The notes under the pieces: model-generated
The model's database searches: none
The model's input: the letters and a program-made list of their open reading frames with translations, nothing else
Told to the model about the DNA's origin: nothing
Source of the DNA: Bacteroides cellulosilyticus
GTDB lineage: Bacteria; Bacteroidota; Bacteroidia; Bacteroidales; Bacteroidaceae
Direction of reading: 5' to 3'
DNA length: 64,000 nt
NCBI RefSeq assembly: GCF_020091405.1
Contig: NZ_CP081903.1
Span: 6,076,501-6,140,500, forward strand
Shown here: in pieces, positions 18,780 to 26,558 of the stretch
Layout of the letters: each line of letters begins with the position of its first letter
Numbering within the stretch: the first letter of the stretch is position 1
Translations under genes and position numbers: made by a program

Positions 18780-21134
18780 ATGTATAAGCTTTTATATAAC
18801 ATTTCATTTGCCGAATTGAAAAGAGAATGGTTACTATTGTTAATAATCAATTTCTGTATAGCACCCATAGAAATGCTGGCAAACTATAAGATTGAATCTT
18901 CCAATTATATTTTAAGAATAGCATCCAAAGATAAAGGAAGGTTGCTGTTGCAAAACAAACAATCGGAGACATTGGTACAACTCGGTGAGCTAAAGTTTGA
19001 CCGGTGGCTTCAACAGGAACTTGAAAACAATTGCAAGTATGAAATAATAGAGGTGGATGGAACAAGTGCCATTCGTATCCATTATTTTTTTTCTCCATCA
19101 GTACCGGCTTCGATAAAACTTACAGGTACATTCATAGTACACCAAGACCGGGTGGACGTACAATATTTGCTTTCAGGAGTTCCTGAAAAGTATAAAGCTG
19201 ACTGGAAAGGATGCCAGTTCCGTTTCTGCCTACCCGAAAACGCCGGTACTCAAAAACTTCCGGAAGCTAAATTGGGGATATGGCAGCGGGATGCTAAAGG
19301 AGGACTTCCGTTAGAAACGGCCGATGCCAAAATTTTTCCGTTTTTGGTAAAAAACCGCTTGCTTTGCCTTGCTTATGGAGCCGATAACAGAGTCGACTCA
19401 AATTGGAAAGGCGAAGACTACAGACATACGATTCTGTCCCGTCAGGAAGACGGCAGCTATTTCACTCAGTTTTCAATCCTATTTCCTCCTTATGAATGGC
19501 CTTACGAAGCTATCAGTGCAAAATGGCAGAAACGTCCGTTTGCCTTGACACTCACCACAGATAAAGTCTATAACTGGTGGGAGGACGCAACTATCCCAAT
19601 CGGCGTACAAGCTAAAATCATCAATACGTCACCAGTTCCACAAAAATGTATACTTAAGTATTGGATTCGCGACTATGCCGGAAATTACATAGTGAATGAC
19701 TCCAAGAAATACTTCTTAGAAATAGGAGAAGTACAAGTTCACCCTATTGAATTTACAGCAGACACAGAACGGGAAATTTATTCTGTAGAAGTCTCCGTTG
19801 AAGATGAAAACGGAAAAGAACAGATTTTCTCGAGAACAAGTTTGGCTATATTGCCCCCTCATGAGTTTAAAGCCACACCCGATGAAAACATTATGGGGCT
19901 TTCAGCCTATTGGGCCATTCCCGATTCCATGAATCTAAAACGTTTATTAAACCGGATGGGAGTCCGATGGGTACGTAACGGAATCACCAGCAGTTTCAAA
20001 AACATAGAAGCTACATTTCACAATAACATAAACTGGAAGAAGAAATGGAAAGATACAGAGCGGGAAGAATTGATACGTTCCTTTTTCCGAAAGATTGTGA
20101 AAAATGGAAACAAGATATGGGAATTTGGTAATGAACTGAACATGAGTTCACCGGACATTGCCGGTGCCGGTGAAGGCATTGGTAAGGCTAGTTTGGCCGA
20201 AGCATATATAGAGTGGTTGAAAGCCATACGCAAAGTTCAAAAAGAAAAAACTGAATGGCAGAACATTCAGATTATCTCATTCGGAATAGCAGGTGCAGAT
20301 GAAATCTTCCTGGAAAAGATTGTAGAATTAGGAGGATGGGACTTGCTGGACGGAATCGCATTGCATCCGGGCAGAGGTAATTTTACACCTGATTTTCCGG
20401 TAATCGCTCCTTGGGAAGACTTCAAAAAGCCCACTTTCGGATATCAATACTGGAATTATTACGGTTCTATCCGAGTAGTCAAGAACTTCATACAAAAGCA
20501 TGGAGGCGACAAAGATTTGTACCTCACCGAAATATACGCGCTTGATTATCCCAATCATTCATGGAACGACACCCCTCGCGAAGCAGCGGAGAATTTATTA
20601 TTATCATATGCGCTTGCAGCGGCAGAAGGAGTAAAGAATGCGCTTTACTATCAGCTATTTAACTCCGTATGGTTCGACCATTTAGGAGTAAATGCCACCA
20701 ACCGGGAGTATTTCTTTGGGATGATCAACAGAGATTTAAGCTTCAAGCCTTCTTTGATGGCCTTTTGCAACACAGCTGAAGTATTGGATAAAGCCGTATT
20801 CAAAGGCTGGATACGGATGGACGAAAAGCATCCGCTTAGCAGAGGAATTTTATTTGATACTCCCCGGGGAAGCATGGCTGTACTTTGGGACAGGACAGAA
20901 GGAAATATTCTGACTCATCCCAACGGAGATATTTTTCCGGAACCTTGGGTAAGCTCATGGAAAACAAAAAAGAAACTGACATTGCCAAGCAATGTTCCCG
21001 AGGTCACCTTACTGAATGCCATCGGACAAAAACAGATAGTGCCTACTACCGATAATCAAGTAACTATAGAATTGACTGGTGCTCCTTGCGTAATATACGG
21101 AATAGATGCATCACGAATTCAGCTTTATCATTAA
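18780..21134 (+). CDS. Clan GH-A glycoside hydrolase, paralogue A (family not resolved)
   Basis: The 784-residue protein has an N-terminal hydrophobic segment (about residues 16-34, an export signal), a long beta-rich N-terminal part (about 35-360), a TIM barrel (about 365-650) and a C-terminal beta domain. The barrel has the clan GH-A pair: putative acid/base Glu452 in WEFGNELN and nucleophile Glu584 in YLTEIYALD. NE and TE motifs after strands 4 and 7 mean a retaining mechanism. I cannot assign a CAZy family; GH39-like groups are the nearest idea. It is colinear without a visible gap with the protein at 22862-25507 and roughly three-quarters identical by eye in the barrel, but ends without a sorting domain. 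It is third in the sus operon and probably attacks the PUL glycan. Confidence 0.8.
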   Translation: MYKLLYNISFAELKREWLLLLIINFCIAPIEMLANYKIESSNYILRIASKDKGRLLLQNKQSETLVQLGELKFDRWLQQELENNCKYEIIEVDGTSAIRIHYFFSPSVPASIKLTGTFIVHQDRVDVQYLLSGVPEKYKADWKGCQFRFCLPENAGTQKLPEAKLGIWQRDAKGGLPLETADAKIFPFLVKNRLLCLAYGADNRVDSNWKGEDYRHTILSRQEDGSYFTQFSILFPPYEWPYEAISAKWQKRPFALTLTTDKVYNWWEDATIPIGVQAKIINTSPVPQKCILKYWIRDYAGNYIVNDSKKYFLEIGEVQVHPIEFTADTEREIYSVEVSVEDENGKEQIFSRTSLAILPPHEFKATPDENIMGLSAYWAIPDSMNLKRLLNRMGVRWVRNGITSSFKNIEATFHNNINWKKKWKDTEREELIRSFFRKIVKNGNKIWEFGNELNMSSPDIAGAGEGIGKASLAEAYIEWLKAIRKVQKEKTEWQNIQIISFGIAGADEIFLEKIVELGGWDLLDGIALHPGRGNFTPDFPVIAPWEDFKKPTFGYQYWNYYGSIRVVKNFIQKHGGDKDLYLTEIYALDYPNHSWNDTPREAAENLLLSYALAAAEGVKNALYYQLFNSVWFDHLGVNATNREYFFGMINRDLSFKPSLMAFCNTAEVLDKAVFKGWIRMDEKHPLSRGILFDTPRGSMAVLWDRTEGNILTHPNGDIFPEPWVSSWKTKKKLTLPSNVPEVTLLNAIGQKQIVPTTDNQVTIELTGAPCVIYGIDASRIQLYH

Positions 21135-21185
21135 TCAAAGATACCATAAAGTTCAAAAGATTAAGAATAATATAAACTATTTACC

Positions 21186-22477
21186 ATGAATACTCCCAAA
21201 AAGATTACAGGAATCTTGTGCTTCTTACAGTGTTTTGTGCTTACGGTGTTGGCTGAAAGTCTTCCTAAAGACACTATATTCAGATATCTTGCTTCTAAAG
21301 CAAATTATGAAGAAGAAAACATTCCGAATTACGATCTACCTAATCCATTGATAATGAAAAACAGAACCACTATAAATACCCTGAAACAATGGAACCAAAA
21401 ACGCAGGCCGGAACTACTCCGGCTCTTCGAAACGGAAATGTTCTGCAAAGCACCTAAACATCCGAAAGATATGCACTTCAAAATTCTGACAGAAGACAAA
21501 AATGCGTTAGGCGGTATAGCTACACGTAAGGAAGTTTCGATTTATCTGACAAAAAGTGACAAACACTACTTTACAGTCCTCATATATATTCCGAACAAGT
21601 GTTCAGGAGCAGTACCTCTATTCTTCGGATTAAACTTCAAAGGTAACCATACCATCAGCCTAGATCCCGGTATATCCTATCCAACTCCCGAAAAACAAAA
21701 AGAATTTTTATGGAAGAGATTGCCTCCCCGAGGCATTGCAGTTGCCCGATGGCCCATCGAGATGCTGATGGGAAACGGATACGCCCTTGTCACTATCTAT
21801 CGCAGAGACATTGACCCTGATTTTGATGATGCATTTAAAAATGGAGTTCACCCTCTATTCTACAAAAAAGGACAACATCATCCGGCTAACGACGAATGGG
21901 GAACCATAGCCGCGTGGGCATGGGCCATGAGTTGTGCGATGAACTATTTCGAAGCAGACAAAGATATCAACACATCCCAAGTAGCCGTGTTCGGACATTC
22001 ACGGCATGGTAAAGCCGCCTTATGGGCAGGAGTCACAGAGCAACGTTTTGCTATGATTATTTCCAATTGCTCCGGTTGCGGAGGGGCCGCCCTTTCCCGA
22101 CGTGCAATCGGAGAAACCATTCAAGCCGTCAACCAACAGTTTCCCCATTGGTTTTGTCGCAACTTCTGGAAATACAACGGCAAAGAGAACACGCTTCCTT
22201 TTGACCAGCATGAGTTGATAGCTCTTTTAGCCCCACGTCCGGTTTATATTGCCAGCGCCACCGAAGATCAATGGGCCGACCCTAAAGGAGAATCGGAGTA
22301 CATGCTACTCCGGTATATGAGTTTATATTCGGAGAAAAGGGGCTAGATGCCAAAGAGATGCCTCCAAGCGATACTCCTCTACAAGACGGTAGTATCGCCT
22401 ACCACATTCGTTCCGGCAGGCACGACATCACTCAATATGACTGGAAACAGTATGTGAAGTTTGCAGATCAAATGGTT
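21186..22477 (+). pseudogene. CE15 glucuronoyl esterase, frameshifted near 22305
   Basis: The reading frame encodes an exported CE15-type 4-O-methyl-glucuronoyl methylesterase. Signal peptide: residues 1-23. Catalytic residues: Ser272 in GHSRHGKAALWAG, Glu360 in SATEDQWADP and His342 in FDQHELIALLAPRP. After GESEYM the frame breaks and stops at 22346. The +2 frame continues the family's C-terminus without interruption: TPVYEFIFGEKGLDAKEMPP, then GSIAYHIRSGRHDITQYDW to about 22477. One missing base near 22300-22312 (ATGCTACT where ATGGCTACT would restore the frame) explains this. The catalytic triad lies before the break, so a shortened active enzyme is possible. CE15 enzymes cleave esters of glucuronic acid, which fits the lyase/GH88 theme. 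A sequencing error cannot be excluded. Confidence 0.85.
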
Positions 22478-22675
22478 CAAAAAGTGACCATCACTATTTG
22501 CGTATGGAAGAATCAGGTTCCTATGCAAAATGTTTCCATACACTATGAAATCTCAGAAGATTTAATGAAGCCCCATAAAACAAAAAATATGGTTCTGAAA
22601 GACGGTACACTAATATTATCCAATATTTCCAACGGTAGTTTACGGTCGACAGGTTTTAAGGCAATCTCGTCATAA
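22478..22675 (+). pseudogene. Remnant of acetyl-xylan-esterase (CE7/AXE1)-like N-terminal domain
   Basis: In frame with the restored CE15 tail, about 50 residues (KVTITICVWKNQVPMQNVSI, then HYEISEDLMKPHKT and NMVLKDGTLIL) look like the N-terminal beta domain found in Bacteroides AXE1-like esterases. Similarity ends near 22625, and the ORF stops at 22675. No catalytic domain follows. It reads as a second esterase gene truncated at both ends and fused to the end of the CE15 gene. The family assignment is from memory of the motif, so it is moderate. Confidence 0.45.
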
Positions 22676-22790
22676 ATGAAAGAGTCGTCGAAACTTATAT
22701 TTGGGGCGTCAGTCTTGTTATTTCCGTAATACATTCTGTCCGGTCGTGCCCAATTAACACCGAGGCATATGGGGTATGACCCACAAGATA
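22640..22790 (-). pseudogene. Unrecognised coding fragment on the minus strand
   Basis: The minus strand reads GVNWARPDRMYYGNNKTDAP, then NISFDDSFIYDEIALKPVDR, a protein-like stretch with no start. It runs head-on into the CE7-like remnant near 22625-22640. I do not recognise the family. A second minus-strand frame is also open here, so this is tentative. It sits beyond the stem-loop that ends the 22862-25507 gene, so it probably is not expressed. Confidence 0.22.
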
Positions 22791-22841
22791 GATAGAAGTG
22801 TTAGCCAAGCAAAAAGATTGCTTTGTGTAACACTTCTATCT
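22790..22841. terminator. 14-bp perfect stem-loop downstream of glycosidase B
   Basis: AGATAGAAGTGTTA (22790-22803) pairs exactly with 22828-22841, and an inner AAGCAA/TTGCTT stem extends it. It lies 20 bp beyond the stop of the leftward gene at 22862 and faces the esterase remnants. It is a good candidate for a transcript end, although the T tract is poor. Confidence 0.55.
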
Positions 22842-22861
22842 TAAGGATAATATGAACTGTT

Positions 22862-25507
22862 CTATTGCTTGATAATCTTCTTGGTTATGCGTTTGACACC
22901 ATTTATGTCGAAGACTGCGTAATAGATTCCTGCATTGATCCCGGTCACGTTTATGCTGTGTTCCAAGGTATTACCTGATACCGGAATTGATTGACTTACA
23001 ATCTGCTGCCCGATTACATTATAAATATAGAGATGCATTTGCTCGATGTCCGACTGAAAACTAGCTTTGATGAACAATCGATCCTTTACTGGATTGGGAC
23101 TTATTTGTATATCTTTCCCGTTGACGTAAAGGTTCTCTATGCCGGTCGGGGCATCTCCGTGAAGCTGTATCTGAGAGGCATCCATGCCGTAAACAATAAC
23201 AGGAGCTCCGGTTAGAGTTATTGTAGCTTTATGGTCTTTCACCGGGATCGATTCTTTTTGTCCGATGGCATTCAATACCGTAATGCTTTCTTCTTTGCAA
23301 GGCAAAGTCAGTTCCGTTTGTATATTCCATGAACTAATCCAAGGTTCCGGAGAACTGTTCCCATTGGGACGTGGAAGTATATCGCCTTCTATTCTGTCCC
23401 AAATAATACTCATAGGACCTTTAGGCGTATCGAACATGATTCCTTTGCTGAAAGGATTATTTTCACTGAACTTGATCCATCCTTTGAAACGGGCCCCATC
23501 CAACGCTTCGGATATATTGCAGTAAGCCATAAGGGAAGGCTTGAAACTTAGATCGCGGTTAATTAGACCAAAGAAATATTCGCGGTTGTCTTCTCTCACG
23601 CCTAATTGATTGTTCCATACAGAATTGAATAGCTGGTAATAGAGTGCATTCTTTACTCCTTCAGCAGCGGCAAGTGCAAATGAGAGGACCACGTTCTCGG
23701 CTGATTCGCGGGGAGTATCATTCCATGAATGGTTCGGAAAGTCAAGTGCGTAGACTTCCGTCAGGTATAAATCTTTATCATTTCCATGTGCTTTGATGAA
23801 GTTTTTGAGAGTACGGATGGAACCATAGTAATTCCAGTATTGATATCCTGAAGAAGGTTTCTCAAATTCATTCCATGGAACTGTTACAGGATAATCGGGA
23901 GTAAAGTTACCTCTTCCTGGGTGAAGTGCTATCCCATCCAGCAATTCCCAACCTCCTAGTGTGACGAGTTTTTCCAGGAATACTTCGTCAGTACCGGCAA
24001 AACCGAAAGATATAATTTTGATTTTTTGCCATTCCGTTTTTTCCGACTGTATCTTGCGAATAGCTTTTAACCATTTCACATAAGGCTCGGCCAATAGTGC
24101 TTTTCCGATACCTTCACCGGCTCCACCTATATCAGGAGAACTCATATTCAGTTCATTGCCGAACTCCCAAATTTTGTTTCCGTTCTTCACTATTTCTTGG
24201 AAGCAGGTTCGGATTTGTTTATCTTGTTCTGTATCACTCCACTTTTTTGTCCAGTCGATATTGTTATGATACATTGCTTCAATATTCTTGAAACTGCTGT
24301 TAATTCCGTTTCTTACCCATCTGACCCCCATTCTGTTTAGTAGCCGTTTCAATTCTGTTGAGTCGGGGATAGCCCAGTAAGCGGAAAGTCCCATGATGTT
24401 TTCATCAGGAGTAGATGTGAATTCATGTGGGGGTAGAAACCCTAAATTCGTTCTGTGGAATACTTGCTCCTTGCCAGTTTCATCCTCGATGGAAGCCTCT
24501 ACAAAGTAGATTTCTCTTTCGCTTTCGGGGGTGAACTCAATGGGGTAGACCTGTAGCTGACCGGCTTCTAAAGTAAGTGACCGGCTTTCATTGACAACAT
24601 AATTTCCGGCATAGTCTCTGATCCAATATTTGAGTGTGCAATTTTTCTTCTCTTGGGAAGTGTTGGCCAGATTTGCTTTTACGCTTAATGTTCCGGATGC
24701 ATTCTCCCACCAATTGTAAGGTTTATCGGTACTGAGAGTTAATGCAAAGGGACGTCCTTTCCATTGGGCGCAGATGGCTTCGTACGGCCAGTCCGAAGAA
24801 GCCACCAGTACGGAGAACTTCGTGGAGTATGAACCGTCTTTATTATCAATTAAGACTGTGTGCCTGTACCAGTCATCCTTCCAACTGGAATTAGCCTTAT
24901 TCTCAGGACCATAGGCCAGACATATTATTTTATCTTTTATGAGGAATGGGAAGAAATTGGAGTCTGCGGCTTCAATGGGCAATCCTCCTTGTGCATCCCG
25001 TTGCCATAAGCCGAGTTTGGCCTCTGGCAATATTTGGGTATTTGCCTTGTTGGAGAGTATGAAGCGGAATTGTGAGCCTCCCCAGTTGGTGACATATCCG
25101 GCAGGAACACCGGAAACCCAATATTGGACATCTACCCGGTCGGGACGTGCAATGAAGGTTCCGGTCAGTGTAATGGAAGAAGGTACAGATGAAGGAAAAG
25201 TGTAGGTGGCACGGATGGCCTGATATCCGTTTACTTCAATGATTTCATAACTGCATGTATTTTCCATTGTGATGGCAGGTGTCCATCCGAACTTTAGTTT
25301 TCCGAGTTGAATCAGGTTTTCAGATTCCTTGTTTTTGATGTATAAAGTCTCTGTGTTTGTACCTGATGCTTGCAGGATGTAATTGGGCATCTCAATTTTG
25401 TATAAAGTTTGTGCATTTAATGGTGCAATGCACAGACTTATCAGACATAATATCCAAACTCGTTTTAATTTGTGAACCGATTGAGGAAGTAGTGTCTTTT
25501 TCTGCAT
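22862..25507 (-). CDS. Clan GH-A glycoside hydrolase, paralogue B with T9SS-type C-terminal domain
   Basis: I prefer the ATG at 25507 (881 residues) over an upstream one at 25564. From 25507 it aligns with the 18780-21134 protein residue for residue without gaps, placing the catalytic pair at the same positions (Glu452 in WEFGNELN, Glu584 in YLTEVYALD). The signal peptide ends near APLNAQ. After the shared part (to about 784) it has a C-terminal extension of about 95 residues: ISPNPVKDRLFIK, LYIYNVIGQQIVS, INAGIYYAVFDINGVKRITK. This is a type A Por-secretion (T9SS) sorting domain. The extension suggests cell-surface delivery if a suitable secretion route exists. It has its own operator (25605-25625) and a stem-loop at its end, so it is a separate unit of the PUL regulon. 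Confidence 0.83.
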   Translation of the reverse strand: MQKKTLLPQSVHKLKRVWILCLISLCIAPLNAQTLYKIEMPNYILQASGTNTETLYIKNKESENLIQLGKLKFGWTPAITMENTCSYEIIEVNGYQAIRATYTFPSSVPSSITLTGTFIARPDRVDVQYWVSGVPAGYVTNWGGSQFRFILSNKANTQILPEAKLGLWQRDAQGGLPIEAADSNFFPFLIKDKIICLAYGPENKANSSWKDDWYRHTVLIDNKDGSYSTKFSVLVASSDWPYEAICAQWKGRPFALTLSTDKPYNWWENASGTLSVKANLANTSQEKKNCTLKYWIRDYAGNYVVNESRSLTLEAGQLQVYPIEFTPESEREIYFVEASIEDETGKEQVFHRTNLGFLPPHEFTSTPDENIMGLSAYWAIPDSTELKRLLNRMGVRWVRNGINSSFKNIEAMYHNNIDWTKKWSDTEQDKQIRTCFQEIVKNGNKIWEFGNELNMSSPDIGGAGEGIGKALLAEPYVKWLKAIRKIQSEKTEWQKIKIISFGFAGTDEVFLEKLVTLGGWELLDGIALHPGRGNFTPDYPVTVPWNEFEKPSSGYQYWNYYGSIRTLKNFIKAHGNDKDLYLTEVYALDFPNHSWNDTPRESAENVVLSFALAAAEGVKNALYYQLFNSVWNNQLGVREDNREYFFGLINRDLSFKPSLMAYCNISEALDGARFKGWIKFSENNPFSKGIMFDTPKGPMSIIWDRIEGDILPRPNGNSSPEPWISSWNIQTELTLPCKEESITVLNAIGQKESIPVKDHKATITLTGAPVIVYGMDASQIQLHGDAPTGIENLYVNGKDIQISPNPVKDRLFIKASFQSDIEQMHLYIYNVIGQQIVSQSIPVSGNTLEHSINVTGINAGIYYAVFDINGVKRITKKIIKQ

Positions 25508-25604
25508 AAATTTTAGTAATTTAGTGATTATACAATTACAGCCGGAAACTGGCTGGCAAGACAAAACTAATGATTTGAAGCAGGTTGTTCAAAGAAACAG
25601 GGAT

Positions 25605-25625
25605 AAATCATCGGAAACGATTTCA
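25605..25625 (-). promoter_or_regulatory. LacI-like operator, copy 5 (upstream of glycosidase B)
   Basis: On the minus strand the site reads TGAAATCGTTTCCGATGATT, with its central CpG at 25618-25619. TGAAATCGTTTCC is close to the CcpA/LacI-family pattern TGWAANCGNTNWCA. It lies about 100 bp before the start at 25507. Confidence 0.6.
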
Positions 25626-25646
25626 TGAGAAAATGTAAAGATAAAA

Positions 25647-25672
25647 AAGAGGATGCACTGTCGCATCCTCTT
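25647..25672 (-). terminator. Intrinsic terminator, minus strand
   Basis: AAGAGGATGC (25647-25656) and GCATCCTCTT (25663-25672) form a 10-bp perfect stem with a 6-nt loop. On the minus strand a run of T follows (TTTTTTAT). It therefore ends leftward transcripts arriving from the scar region and insulates the glycosidase B promoter. Confidence 0.75.
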
Positions 25673-25675
25673 CTA

Positions 25676-25880
25676 TCAATACAAAATCTGTATTCTTTTA
25701 TTTCTTGAAATAACGGTTGTACGGACTTCAACACTACTACGAGGTAATCTGCCGCAGACATGAACATCGGTACTTTCTACTTTGCGTATCACCGCTCTAG
25801 CATTTTCCCTTGCCATTCCATGCCTACTTTTCACGTTCCTTCAAAGAGCCTATGACAAGGTCATGGCATCTCTACACCGC
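25676..25880 (-). mobile_element. Possible group II intron fragment with a 46-codon ORF tail
   Basis: On the minus strand, the block GATTACCTCGTAGTAGTGTT followed by GAAGTCC, and the upstream AAAGTAGAAAGTACC, resemble the region just before the reverse-transcriptase ORF of bacterial group II introns. The translated piece contains VESTDVHVCGRLPRSSVEVR (ORF 25676-25816). No reverse transcriptase or domain V is present, so it would be a truncated relic. The recognition is from memory and tentative. It is followed immediately by the terminator at 25647-25672. Confidence 0.3.
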
Positions 25881-26132
25881 ACACCCAGCCGTCAGTAAGC
25901 AGGTTTCTTCAGCTATTATTCCAAGATTCAAAATAGACCTTGGCCTTGATGTGACTTGATAACTTTGCCAACGATGCTGCATCAATAGTTCATTTTCATT
26001 CATCTCCTTGCCATCGACATTGCCATCCTTACGGAAGACTTTCAATTGTCGTTCACCACCTATCAGTTTCCAATTCCAACAAAGCAACACAAAGTGGTTT
26101 GCTATCAACTCCTGCGGTAGACCTACTACCAT
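25872..26132 (-). CDS. Small uncertain ORF in the gene-poor scar
   Basis: An 86-codon ORF whose product starts MVVGLPQELIANHFVLLCWN and contains WKLIGGERQLKVFRKDGNVDG. The second segment is reminiscent of small accessory proteins of conjugative elements (a short beta-rich XWKLIGGER-VFRKDGN pattern), but I do not recognise the family. It ends where the possible intron fragment begins, so the real C-terminus may have been replaced. It may well not be expressed. Confidence 0.25.
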   Translation of the reverse strand: MVVGLPQELIANHFVLLCWNWKLIGGERQLKVFRKDGNVDGKEMNENELLMQHRWQSYQVTSRPRSILNLGIIAEETCLLTAGCAV

Positions 26133-26337
26133 CTCTTTAAAAATTACGAGAATAACATTACTGAGTAGCCAACTCTTTCACGTTATTTCTCTCGTGACAC
26201 ACACTGAAGATGGCAAAGGTAACGACTTTCCCTAACACTGGTTTTGGGAAGGTTTCAAGGCAAGCGGAATACTACCTTTTCGTAACGTTTTATCAATGAT
26301 AAACGTATCATAACCTTTGGCTATTTATATTCAATGA

Positions 26338-26448
26338 TTCCCCTTTATCAACTTGTACCTTGTTATCTTGTTAACTGCGAAAGCTGAGCTTGCGAAACTT
26401 GAGGATATAATAAAAGAACAAGACGGGGGAAATGATTCAAATATATAA
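26338..26448 (+). pseudogene. Orphan 3' coding tail
   Basis: A plus-strand frame without a start codon encodes a hydrophobic stretch (NLYLVILL) followed by a charged helix TAKAELAKLEDIIKEQDGGN and a stop at 26446-26448. The composition is clearly protein-like. It looks like the last codons of a gene whose body was deleted. The family is unknown. Confidence 0.25.
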
Positions 26449-26558
26449 AATAAATGAAATGTATATCTCCCAACCAATAAAATACGTAATTTTGTCCGCC
26501 TCTGGAGCACAAAATATCTTTTGTTGTTCCCAGATGGCAGAACTAAACCGTATTACGT

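Noticed and set aside
22862..25564. Start of glycosidase B at 25564
   Set aside because: The extra 19 residues break the gapless alignment with paralogue A and precede the true signal peptide; 25507 is preferred.
3201..25625. HTCS as sole binder of the five-site motif
   Set aside because: Not excluded, but the CG-centred pseudo-palindrome is the form of LacI-family operators, and a LacI-domain protein is encoded in the same locus. AraC-type HTCS sites are usually longer direct repeats.
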